64,000 nt of DNA from assembly GCA_023362775.1 (NCBI GenBank), contig JALMGJ010000025.1:10913001-10977000 (forward strand), written 5' to 3'. Each line of letters opens with the position of its first letter. Position 1 is the stretch's first letter. Position numbers and translations under genes: made by a program. The notes beneath the pieces are model-generated. The model was not told the DNA's origin. It did not search any database and saw only the letters and a program-made list of their open reading frames with translations. Source of the DNA: Charina bottae. Taxonomy: Eukaryota; Chordata; Lepidosauria; Squamata; Charinaidae. Below are positions 22,911 through 33,522 of the stretch, piece by piece.

Positions 22911-23309
22911 TAGGCTGATCATATTTCACGATTGCAAAATGGGACGGGGTCTTATGTAATATTCCATATTCATGAAAAAGATGGGTCCCCGCCCCCCGGT
23001 CTGCGTGATTGGCTCCTGCCTGCAAACCCCGCCCTCCAGTCTGCGCAATTGGCTTCCACCTGCAAACCCCACCCTCTGTCCATGCAATTGGCTTCTGCCT
23101 GCAAACCCCACCCCCGGTCCACACGATTTGCTCCTGCCTGCATACCCCGCCCCCCGGTCCGCGCTCCGGCTCAGATCCTCCTTCCGTGCCATTCCCACTG
23201 GGTTTGAAAAACGGGACAAAATTGAGATTTTTATGAAAATGACGGGACGGTTGAAAAATGCTAAAAAAACGGGACTGTCCCGTTCAAAACGGGACGTATG
23301 GTCAGCCTA
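22911..23309. mobile_element. hAT-type MITE B with internal minisatellite
   Basis: The ends are inverted repeats: TAGGCTGATCATATTTC at the left matches the reverse complement of GGACGTATGGTCAGCCTA at the right, apart from a few substitutions. A perfect 8-bp duplication TTCTGTAA flanks it (22903-22910 and 23310-23317). The TAGG(G/C)TGACCATACGTCCCG terminus resembles the MER45/Zaphod (hAT-Tip100) group, by memory. The interior has no transposase. About 180 bp of it is a tandem array of a unit of about 40 bp. Confidence 0.85.
22987..23168 (+). repeat. About 40-bp GC-rich minisatellite, 4.5 units
   Basis: Four full units and one partial unit follow the pattern CCCCGCCC...GGTC-GCG-ATTGGCTCC-GCCTGCAAA, with 39 or 40 bases each and moderate divergence. 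Each unit places an ATTGG (inverted CCAAT) word near a CCCCGCCC-like GC box; one unit has ATTTG instead. The same unit occurs at about 3950-4030 (minus orientation) and 51910-52028 (plus), inside different hAT-type elements. Confidence 0.85.
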
Positions 23310-23888
23310 TTCTGTAATTGTAAGTCGAGTTTGAGTGTTATTCTCCTTCAATTGTAATCTATAGTTCCTTCTAGTTCCCTCTAGTGTCCAATTTTTAAAA
23401 TCTTATCTTATTTTTTTTAAAGAATTCAAAACAAAAGCATTTTCCCAAAGGAAAGATTCTTTATAATTAATTCCAAAATTTTATTTCAATTTTATTTGGA
23501 CCCATTTGTAACTTTCTAAAATCAAAGTTTTAATCACCCTTTTGCTATTTATTAAAAAAATATATATCTTAAACTTGTACTTAAATTTTTCTTTCGCTAA
23601 GGATTGAAGGAAACTCATCCAATGCTGTCAAACTTGTCAATCCAAAGGTTTCTAATAGCTGAAAAGCAGTTAACAAGCGATTTTCGAAAGTGATTAGGAA
23701 AAGAAGTATGTGAACGTAGCGTCTTTTCAATGGCGCCGACCGCGGTTTGAGCAAGATGGCTATTCCCTTGTCTTCCAGCACTCTAAACCTGCCAGAGACT
23801 GCTATCTTGTAGTCTCCTGTTGAGGAGCAGCTCTCTGGAGCATTTGTGGGCAATCTCAAGTCCTCTTCTTGCCCAGAGAGGAATTATC

Positions 23889-23916
23889 GAAGAGCCAGTG
23901 TACTCACTGGCTCTTC
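23889..23916. repeat. Perfect 12-bp inverted repeat
   Basis: GAAGAGCCAGTG (23889-23900) and its exact reverse complement (23905-23916) enclose the loop TACT. It lies at the junction between the L1-like leader and the gypsy remnant. No function can be assigned. Confidence 0.8.
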
Positions 23917-23939
23917 ATTCTGCTGCAGTTGTTGGCTCC

Positions 23940-24340
23940 ACTTTTCATGTAGCCTTCTTCAGTCAACCATTGCTTCCTCTGGAAGCCTGGAATAGGACTT
24001 TCTAAAAAAATAGATTGTGGGGGTGAGGAGTAAATGCCATAACAGGGCATGAAGTGAGTCATCTTAGAAAACAGATCAACTATCACCATAGTGACATCCA
24101 GGCTTTCACACACAATAGGTCTGTTATAAAATTCAAGGAAACAATATCCCAAAGGCCCCCATGGAGAAGTAGTTGAAAGGTTTCCTGGTCTGCACAACAA
24201 AACATATGGCAGGTAGAAACAAAATTCTTGACATCTGCTTTAAATGCAGGGACACCAAAATCATGGAGAAGGAGATAGGAATGTTTTAAATATTCCAAGA
24301 TGCCAGCTGTTGTGACAGAGCTGCAAAACTAGCTTCTTCA
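23940..24340 (-). pseudogene. Ty3/gypsy integrase remnant
   Basis: Two overlapping minus-strand frames (24083-24298 and 23904-24200) together resemble a Ty3/gypsy integrase: a zinc-binding-like part (ADVKNFVSTCHMFC), then LNFITDL in one frame and VIVDLFSKMTHFMPC, a match to the usual integrase-core VVVDRFSKMAHF motif, in the other. At least one frameshift and stops are present, no reverse transcriptase is seen, and no LTR is recognisable nearby. It is a dead fragment. Confidence 0.65.
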
Positions 24341-24516
24341 AGGGCTATCACTTTAATGGCACCAGGTGTTGTGAAAGCCATTTGTACCATGGAAATTGGG
24401 GAGCTATTTTTTTTTTTGCTTTGCTTTGCTTTTCTGAGGTTGGACTACATACTAGCTTCTTGCTCTTTGCTCCTGCAGTCCAGAGAGATATTTCAGCTCA
24501 TAGCTGAATCTAGAAT

Positions 24517-25390
24517 TTGTTTCAAACTAAAGCAAAGCTGGGTTTGCCCCACTCGGATCCAGTGCGGAATCTGGGGGTCCTCCTGGTCTCGCGACTCCTG
24601 CTCAAAGAGCAGGTGGCAGTCGTGGCCAGGAGGGTCTTTGCACAGCTGCGAGTTGTGCGCCAGTTACGCCCTTTCCTGGATTGGGAGGCCCTCCGAACAG
24701 TCACTCACGCCCTTGTCATCTCCCGTATAGACTATTGTAATGCGCTCTACATGGGGCTACCCTTGAAGAGTATCCGGAAGCTTCAGCTGGTGCAGAATGC
24801 AGCGGCGCGAGCAGTTATGAGTGCCAGAAGATCGGCACATGTAACACCTCTGCTACGCGAGCTGCATTGGGTGCCAGTTTGCTTCCGGGTCCAATTCAAG
24901 GTGTTGGTGATTACCTTTAAAGCCCTACATGGCATAGGACCAGGGTACCTGAGGGACCGTCTCATCCCGATAATGTCGACCCGCCCCACCCGTACATGCA
25001 GAGAGGGCATGCTTCGGACCCCCTCAACAAGAGAATTCCATCTAGCGGGGTCCAGGAGGTGTGCCTTCTCTGCGATAGCGCCCGCCTTGTGGAATATTCT
25101 GCCCCCGGAGGTGAGACTGGCCCCCTCCCTCCTGGCCTTTCGGAAGGCCCTTAAGACCTGGCTCTGCCACCTGGCCTGGGACGACGGAGGTGGTAGTGCC
25201 TCCTGGGGTTGGCTGGCCCCATAGCTCCACTATCTATTCTGCGGGTCCAAGCCCATCCTGGATTTTATTTTATTATGTTTTGTTTGTGTTTTTAGATATT
25301 TTGTATAGTTTTTAAATTTTTATTTATTGTAACCTGCCCAGAGTCCCTTGCATGGGAGATGGGCGGGGAATAAATTTGAATAATAAATAA
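24517..25390 (+). mobile_element. L2-type LINE, C-terminal RT region and 3' UTR
   Basis: An uninterrupted 235-codon frame (24517-25224) encodes the post-RT C-terminal domain: LGVLLVSRLLLKEQVAVVAR, VISRIDYCNALYMGLPLK, LVQNAAARAV, LRELHWVPVCFRVQFKVL, GPGYLRDRL and ALWNILPPEVRLAPSLLAFR. The 3' UTR ends with CTGCCCAGAGTCCCTTGCAT...GATGGGCGGGGAATAAA. The copy is 5'-truncated before the YADD motif but little mutated, so it is among the younger L2 copies here. A pentanucleotide array follows. Confidence 0.9.
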
Positions 25391-25731
25391 ATTTTATTTT
25401 ATTTTATTTTATTTTATTTTATTTATTTTATTTTATTTTATTTTATTTTATTTTATTTTATTTTATTTTATTTTATTTTATTTTATTTTATTTTATTATT
25501 TTATTTTATTTTATTTTATTATTTTATTTTATTTTATTTTATTTTATTTTATTTTATTTTATTTTATTTTATTTTATTTTATTATTTTATTTTATTTTAT
25601 TTTATTTTATTACTTTATTTTATTTATTTTATTTTATTTTATTTTATTTTATTTTATTTTATTTTATTTTATTTTATTTTATTTTATTTTATTTTATTTT
25701 ATTTTATTTTATTTTATTATTTTATTTTATT
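25391..25731 (+). repeat. (ATTTT)n pentanucleotide array
   Basis: About 340 bp of nearly pure ATTTT, interrupted by a few ATT or ATTT units. It begins directly at the AATAAATAAAT end of the L2 copy, so it looks like an expanded LINE tail. Confidence 0.97.
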
Positions 25732-25774
25732 CTGCTTGCAAATATTAGAAGTTATAGTCCCAACCTGACTAGTG

Positions 25775-26815
25775 GGCACCAAGTTGAGGAAACCCAGCAT
25801 ACAGCAATCACCATCCCATTCCATTCCTATAATCAGCACACTGATGATACCCAATTATATCTTTCAACCCTGGGCTGGCCAAGTGAGGCTGTTGAGGTTC
25901 TGCCCCAGTGCCTGGAGGCTGTGCAGGTTTGGATGGGGAAGAACCAACCTCAATTCAATCCTACCAAGACTGAGTGGCTGTGGGTGTTTGGCCTGCCTGA
26001 ATCTGGGGATATTTCATCTCTGACCTTAGTTGGGATGGCACTTCTCCATTCAAGGATGGTGCATAATGTGGGGGTCTTCTTGGACTTACAGCTCCTGCTC
26101 AATGAGCAAGTGGCATTTGTGGCCAAGATGGCCTTTGCACCCTTCATCTGGTGTGCCGGTTGCACCCTTTCCTAGATCAAGGGCCCTTCAGATAGTCACT
26201 CATGCCCTGGTCACCTCATGGCTTGACTACTGCAATGTGGTCTACATGGGGCTGCCATTGAAGACCACCTGGAAGCTTCAACTGGTCCAAAATACAGCAG
26301 TGCAGGCAGTGATGGGCATGCCTTTGTGAGCTGCACTAGTTGCCAGTTTGTTTCTGTGTGATTCAAGGTGCTAGTTGTTACCTATAAAGCCCTTCATGGC
26401 ATAGGGCCTGGTTACTTGAGGGACCACTTCTCTCCCATAACATCTGCCCAGCCAATTCACTGGGGTTGGCGTGCTCTGGGTTCCTTCAATTAAGCAATGC
26501 CATTCATCAGGACCTCAGAAGTGTGCCTTCTCTGTTACAGCACCTGCCCTCTGGAATGAGGTTCCCCCCAAGATCCAAACCCTGCTGATGTTTTGAAGGG
26601 GTCTGAAGACATGAGTCTTTGCCCAGGCCTTTGGCAAGTGTGATTGATGCCCCCTTTTAAGCTAGGTTTTTTTTCCCCACCCAGTTTGTTATCCTGCCAT
26701 CTCCACCCTTCTTTTGTTTCTTGTTGTTTTTGTTGTCTTGTTTTTCATGTTTTAAATAATTTGTAAACTGCCCAGAGTCACTGTGAGTTGGGCAGCATAT
26801 AAATGTAATAATTAA
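25775..26815 (+). mobile_element. L2-type LINE, decayed
   Basis: The copy starts around the RT palm, where YADDTQLY has become HTDDTQLY (about 25840). It continues through a VWMGKNQPQFNPTKTEWLWV block, LGVFLDLQLLLNEQ and ALVTSWLDYCNVVYMGLPLK, in two frames with stops and shifts. The 3' end is AACTGCCCAGAGTCACTGTGA...GGCAGCATATAAAT at about 26765-26805. It follows the ATTTT array closely, so two L2 copies lie head to tail. Confidence 0.85.
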
Positions 26816-29800
26816 TGATAACAACAACAACAGCAATGACTAACCAAATACCCATTAGGAGGACAGGAGCTCCATAGCATCCTCTTTGTGCGTGTTGTTC
26901 ACCAACTTTCTTTCACAAGATACCATGCTGAAGAAAAATTGCCACAGAACTTTTCACATGGGAAAATGGTATTGGCTCCCAGGGACCTGAGAGAGGGGCA
27001 GAATATGTACAATTCAACAACAACATTTATTTTCACCTTGCATTCTCTGCTAGCCACTCAGCATGGAATAAAACTCATTCTGTTTTTAATTATATGCGCA
27101 CTAAGCAAATATAGCAATGCCAACAACTAGCAAATCACTTACACACTGCTGAGGCCTGTAGGGAGAGACAGCAAGTTCAGAATGGAGAGCCAGTATAACC
27201 ACCCATTTGCAGCCAAAGCTACTTATCCACTTGGGAAAATATCATTCCAAGGTGGAAAATAGTCCCTTCTCTAAGCCAAGTTGAATGAGCTCATGATATA
27301 AAAAGTGAAATAAGCCCGAGGGCTACTTGTTACAAGTTGCTGGGCACTTTAATACCAACTCTTGAATAGAAAATAGATCCAATTTGTATTCTAGCTGTAC
27401 ATAGTGGAAATACCCACAGCCATTTTTTCTCCCAGCCAAATGAATGGATAGAAACAGTGATTTAAAAAAGTATGGTGTCTCTGGTATTGTGAGGCTGGGA
27501 GAAATGAGAAAACCCAGCATTTAGAATTCAGTTTCTTCTATCCATGAACATGTCAAATCTTCCTAGAAGAGAGAGGCATAACTTGAATCTCTAAGGCTAC
27601 ATACAGGTCCAGAAAGCCTTGAGTACAGCCCCCAGATACCTTCAGAAATTGATACTATTTTGCAAAGTAAACACAACACTAGATAGGACTTGTATTATCT
27701 GTATTTAGTTTTAATTAAAAATCAAATACAGTTTATAACCTTGTCCCACTCAGTACTGTTGAAGGTGTAGCCGTCGGCATGCCTCCTGGAGAGATATTTG
27801 GCCCCTTCTTCACTTTGGCAATGAAATCACAGCCCATTCTCTATGGCTCTCTGTAGAACTGTAGATCTCTTTAAGATGTGGCACAAACACAGGGCCTGTA
27901 GTAGCCTCTGCACCCCCAGTAATGGATGAGCCAAGTTTCAAGTACGGTAGTTGACCAATTTGCTTCTTGCATCTGAGGTTACAACGTGGTTATTTATGTT
28001 GATGTCCATGTGTGGAGTGACAGAAGGAAAGAGAAATAGCAGACGTTTATAGTGCTAGAAGAGCTTCCTGGTCCTAGAGACACTTCTATTAATAATAATC
28101 CTGAGCATTTAAGAAGACAGAGAGAAAGAGGAGGAGGGAATGTTTAAAGTATTTTGGATACTTTTAGATGACAGAGTTCTGCCAGAATGCCCACTCCATA
28201 TGACCAATTTTCAAATCATCTTCTAAACACCTTAAGTTACCACAATGTTCCTCTACTTTGTCCTCGTCATGTTCAACTCCCAAACATATTTAGGGCTTCT
28301 TCCCTAGCAGTTATATGAAATATAAGCTGGGAGGTAGAACGAGAATGACAGTCTTGCCTATAAAAACATTCATAAATAGAGGAATGATGCCAAGGGAAGT
28401 ATGATCCATCCAATTAAAAAAAGCAGCTGCTTTCCAAGACATGCAGGGACCACCTTTCGGGGAGATTATAGAGTTTAGCCTTACTTTGCTGCCACTGTCT
28501 TAGGATGTGTACCGCATATATGCATGGTGTACTCCTCACATGATAGAACTCAATAATCCTGAGCAAGAAGAGTACAGAACTTGTGCACAACCATCACCAG
28601 CTCAGGGATGCTGGGAGTTGCAGTTCAACATCACCGTAGGACCACAAATTGCTTTACCCTTGCCTTACAACCTAGATCAGTAATACTAATGGGAGCAGGA
28701 ATCCCCAGTTCAAAAATCATGCATTGACAAATAATTCTATCCCAGGTTTAATAGGTTTTTCTTCCTGGTGAATGGGATCTTTATAAGAGTGCAACTTTTG
28801 CCACTAACTACATTCATATATTTAAGATGCTTCTGATATTAAACAAGACAAAGGGAAGCAGCTTTTGAGACCATTGTTCCAGCATACCTAATTATGCCCT
28901 CCACACTACCCCAGCTATCATTTCCATGATTTACAACACAAGCTTACTCCAAACAATGATATTCCTTTAAAGGGGTTTTCTTTTCATAAATAAAGTACAA
29001 GTTTAATTTTAAAGATATTGTTTGCCTGTGATCTACAGTGGATCTGTACTTCGATCTATTATTTATATTATATTAGCCCCATGCTAGATGTTGATGATTG
29101 TGTGTGTGTGTTGCTTCTCATGTGTGGGAGGAAGGGAGAGAAAAGAAGCACCAAATTTGCATGCATGAAAAACATCTATTAGCATTAGAATGCTGCCATT
29201 ATCCTTTCTTCAGATGACAGCACTATCTAGAGTTCTCAACTAAGATCAAGGCCCCTTTGTGCTCTGCATTTCAGAAACACAGGGCATTAAGCAGTCCCAG
29301 GTTTTAGACACTAACAATTAATTAAAGATAGGCAGCTGCCTTGTAAGAAGAGCTAATTTTAATCTTCCAGGTTTCAAAGGCAGGAAACTGAGAAGAAAGT
29401 CATCATGACACTTATAATGCATTTGTGAGTTACAAGTGCACATTTATTCCATGTAGCAAGATAGACAATAGTTTTGTGATGTAAATCATCTGTATGGGTA
29501 CTGACTGACTACTTGGTTTGTTCCAAATCTTCTGAATCTGTGCAGAGATGAAAAGGTTATGGGTCCCCCACTACCACCACCACCAGGTTGTTCTACCAGA
29601 TAAATACTGAGGAAATAAATACTAAGGAAAAAGGCATTGAACTTGTTCAGCCTTGCTCTATCTGCTACCTTCTAAGTGCATTGTACAATTCCTACTTGGC
29701 CATGCTGGTTGGCAATTAGGACAACTGTAGCCTTAATACATCTTAAGGTGGTGCTACAATATATGATCTGAATACATCTAGACAACCACTAGGTTGCAGT

Positions 29801-32661
29801 AAATAGATACAGCAAATTAAAACATCTAGTAGCCACTCAGAGTTATGCAGCTGAGGTATGGCAGCCCTACCATAAGGATCACATTGGGGATGTGCAATTG
29901 AAGTGGATGGAAAACTGGATTCAGTGGAGATAACTAGTTCTCCTGGGATGTTATCTCAACCAATGGAACCAAAACTGTTAACTATTAGACAGCCTAAATT
30001 TATATCAAAGAACACATAGGCACCCAACACTGAGAAGATCACAATTAACCATTAAAATATAAGCTTGCAAAATATAAAATGGCTGAAATACTGCTGCAGC
30101 CATTTGAGAGAGAATAATTTTATGTTTGTTCTTTCTACCAACTTCCTATGGTTAATACACTTTTCAGACTTCAAATAAAGTTAGGTATGAACAGGCTGAG
30201 ACTTCCTCCCATTTCTCATGTTAAGCCTGAGCTTATAATACAACCTCTTGTGGAATGGAGCCAAGTTTGTCCTGCTCCTTTTTTAAAGTCAAAATTTCTT
30301 TTTTCAACATAAACCTTTCCTTCTCATGGAACACCAAGAAAACCAAACAACCCAGCCTCTTAATACCACTTTATTGTTTCTTCTGGAGCCAACTAGGTCC
30401 TCATTTCAAATTCTGTGGTGATGGCAATGCTCACATTTTACATAGTTTCAAATGCACCACAGCAAGGGTTCTCCCCTCCCCAGATGAACCTGGAGATAAA
30501 ATCCAGTGAAAAGATTTTTTTTAAAATAAAGCAGAAATAATTTGTCTAGTATATCAGTTTGAGTAAGCTGATTACGCACACGCGTGCACACTCACATACG
30601 CTTAAAGACTGAAACCTACTTTAACACTTCTAAGCATTCCTTACTGACCAGGAGATTTTTTTTCCTCTGCTGTCAAAAATTCTGCACCCACCATTTATCA
30701 TAGGCATAGCAATGGTGTGTTTACAGTCCTTATTGAACTTGTCCTCACAACAACTCTATCAGACAGGTCAACATTATTTTAGAGCTCAGGAACTAAAGCT
30801 AAAATGTAATGTCTTGTGAACTGTGAGAATATTACCATGGTGGGGCTTGAGTCTATGCACACAGACTGCTAAATCCTAGAAACAGATAAAAACAATAGCA
30901 GCCACTTTAGCCCATATAGGAAAAGTGAATTTATTCTTCCTCCTTTGCTTATCCCAATTAATTTACCAATTATAAGTGTTTATTACAATTATTGAACCTT
31001 TCAGGTTTAAAATCCTCCCCAGAGTGGCTTACAAGGGTGATAACGAATCATTTAAAAAATACAATAAATGTTATTTAAGCATGGAAATGGAATGAAGTAT
31101 TCTGGGGAAAAACTTGCCAAGTGGGAATTCTAAAGAGACATTCTCCACTGTTTATTTGTTACCACTCTCACAGGTCACAAATAATAGACCCAGATAGATC
31201 TGTCCTCCATGAATTCTTTAACACTCTTTAAGTTAGCTGCTCTCCCAGTAAATATGTATGTTTTTATTTATGTAGCTTTTTAGGGTAGCCCTGTTTTTGA
31301 CCCAGTGGCCAGCAATGAGTTCAATAAGCTGTCCCCAAGGGAAATTCCCAGTTTTAGGGTCCTGTCAGTGTCTTATCTACTGCCTATTCCAAACCCTGCC
31401 TGTTGCTAGTTTTCCAACCAGCAGAGCCATTTCCCCCTCCCTGTACAGGTCCCATAAGACCCAAGACACGTATAGTTAGGGACAGATAACCCACTTTTAC
31501 TTTTCTGCATTCAGAACCAAAGGCTGAGAACAGCTCTACTTCATTAGCTGCATTAAAACAGTAACCAAACAGATCTACAACCAGATTTACACAGATACAA
31601 GAATAACTTCACTCATAGTAACTATTGAAGTCAGTGGACTGGAATCTCAGTGTCCAGAAATGCTCAGCATATCCCTCACCCAACCCAACAATTTCTTTAA
31701 AGGAGCAATGGATTCTCAGCCATGGGGTACAGTATGTACACAAACACAGAGTATCTACCCAATTCAGTCCACATCTTCCTTTGGCAAGGATGCCTTGTCA
31801 GAAATCTTGCTTCTAGTGCCTTGGAATCTCTTGGGTCTCCTTGGACCTCCTTGCTGGCTCTTCAGTCAGCTCCTTGTCAGCTCTATGGCTCAACCAGTCC
31901 CAGTCCACGTACCTCGGTGGGGCATAAATGGACAGTCCTTGCTTTCTTGGCCTCAGTCCTCTCTCCAAGTGATACGTTGGGTGATTCCCTTCATGGTGGA
32001 ACTTGCCCACCAAAGCCATGGATCTGGCACACCAGCTAGGCCAAGAGCAGGGAGATTTGTATAATCTCTCTTTTCCTCTTACTCAAAAGTAATCTTTTTG
32101 TTCCTCACTTTCCTAACTGGAAGGCTTTGTCTCTTATGTATGTCCCTTTTGCCTTCTTAAGTTACCTCTGATTCAGGAGTAATTTTTCTCTCACTTTAAA
32201 GCTTTGCCTCTTTCTCCTTTCTTCTTGAGTCATCTTTCTGCCTCACTTTAAATCTCAGTCTCCTTTTTATCACATCGGGTTGCTTTCCTACACTAATCTG
32301 CTTCTTTTTCCTAGCCATTTCTTCCAGGCTTGGTCTCTCTGGATCAAGACTATTTCTGGCAAGTGGAGTCCTTAGGTCGGCTCCTTGTCCCTTGGTCTGT
32401 GTTTTCACCACCATAACTCCGCATCATTTATAGATTTTCCAAACTCACTGTCAGCTCTTCTAGGTAATCCAGACAGGAAGCACAACCGTGAGTACTAACA
32501 CTACCTTTATTGTAAGGTTACAGTAACAAAACCTTGCCAGTCTGTAAGCCCTTCTCCCCTCCTTTACTTTTACTTTCCAGAAAACTAGAGAGGGTCCCTT
32601 CTGAGATGCTTCCCATGCCCCTTTTCCTTCTGTGGTCTGAGATACCTTTTGCATGGTGGTT
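26816..32661. other. Long unassigned stretch
   Basis: About 5.8 kb with no confident gene or repeat. Bases 30960-31070 faintly resemble an old LINE 3' end. Around 32196-32511, minus strand, a basic 72-codon frame lies downstream of an AATAAA (32506-32511) and a GACA word at 32449-32453, which could be the edge of an unrecognised LTR element. This is weak. The remainder is the best candidate in the window for old single-copy sequence. Confidence 0.4.
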
Positions 32662-32669
32662 GTCTAGTC

Positions 32670-32796
32670 CAGTGTTTCTCAACATTGGCAGCTTGAAGAT
32701 GTGTGGACTTCAACTCCCAGAGCTTGAAGAGCTGGCTGGGGAATTCTGGGAGTTGAAGTACACACATCTTCAAGCTGCCAAGATTGAGAAATGCTA
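32670..32796. mobile_element. Palindromic hAT-type MITE
   Basis: A 127-bp element forms one long hairpin: CAGTGTTTCTCAACATTGGC...GTGTGGACTTCAACTCCCAG pairs with its near reverse complement on the right. An 8-bp duplication GTCTAGTC flanks it (32662-32669 and 32797-32804). It has no coding capacity. A second copy lies at 47951-48150. Confidence 0.85.
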
Positions 32797-33109
32797 GTCT
32801 AGTCTGTGGCTCTTCCTCCTGTCTCCCAAGGTCATTCCCACATACCATTACATTCACATGTTCTTTTTTCCTTTCACTTCTTCAGGGTGACCTTCCTACT
32901 CCCTTTGGAAGTTCCCAAATTCCAATTTTCTTAGAGACTCCACTTTGTCTGGTGAAAAATTCCTTTATCTCATTCCATGAGCTTTTCCCCTATTTCTTCC
33001 TCTCTTTACTCCTTCCTGGGCATCCAGATTCCTAGAACTAAATTATTTCCTGCCTTGTCATGGCAAACCTCTATAGGCTTGTACCAAAATTATTTATTTC
33101 ACCAATTTT

Positions 33110-33522
33110 AGCACAAGCCCTGTGTTGTTTGGATGGATGGATGGATGGACGGACAGAGGCTTACACCAAGAAAACAAAATATAAAATATGACACAAAATT
33201 AATACAGTAAAAATCACAATTAAAATTCATGTCATCAGAATCAATTAACAGTCTAAAATTTGATGGGAAAAGTTGTGGTTTTGCCATTTTTCTAAATACT
33301 GAGAGAGTGAGGGCCAAACAAGCCTTCTTGGGAAATGCATTCCGTAACCTGGAAGCCATAATAGAGATGGTCCTCCCTCATAGGCCAGATAGCTAACTAT
33401 CTTGGAGAGGCATCTTCTAAAGGAACTCTTCTGTTATCTGAGTAACTGGGCAAGACCATAGCAAGAGGGCAGTCCCTCGGATAAGCCTTAAACTATTCAG
33501 GGCTTTAAGATTCAATCTAATT
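33110..33522 (-). mobile_element. Old L2-type LINE 3' fragment
   Basis: The minus-strand frame 33108-33359 contains SRLRNAFPKKACLALTLSVFRK, matching in layout the ALWN.LP.....PSLLAFRK region of the L2 copies but from a more diverged family. It abuts the (TTTA)n tail of the next L2. A short GGAT repeat lies near 33133-33149. Confidence 0.5.

Larger units (their letters stand above)
22429..23888 (-). mobile_element. L1-like 5' UTR and ORF1 remnant, split by a hAT element
   Basis: On the minus strand a broken coding region starts with ATG at 22901-22903 (MKQDILTLDIWKDVSEKW) and continues through acidic/basic stretches (VLPEKIKTELK, LQNRLVNVLKNLMRRDKKE) to IKIVRSKRKEYKVG, with several stops and frameshifts. 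Upstream lies a GC-containing leader (CCGCGGTCGGCGCCATTGAAA, about 23730-23750) that looks like an L1 promoter-type 5' UTR. A hAT element (22911-23309) sits just upstream of the ATG. The L1 ORF1 identity is from memory of squamate L1 proteins and is moderate; a gag-like origin is the alternative. Confidence 0.5.

Noticed and set aside
22932..23334. Regular GC-rich repeat as a CRISPR-like array or repeat-protein gene
   Set aside because: The units are contiguous without unique spacers, lie inside a hAT element and belong to a vertebrate genome; the frames contain no domain.
31660..32064. 134-codon open frame with a hydrophobic patch
   Set aside because: No known motif, no splice context that I can defend and overlapping frames of similar length; treated as chance.
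32196..32530. LTR plus gag-like basic ORF on the minus strand
   Set aside because: An AATAAA and a GACA word are present, but no matching TSD, second LTR or recognisable gag motif was found; mentioned only as a weak possibility.
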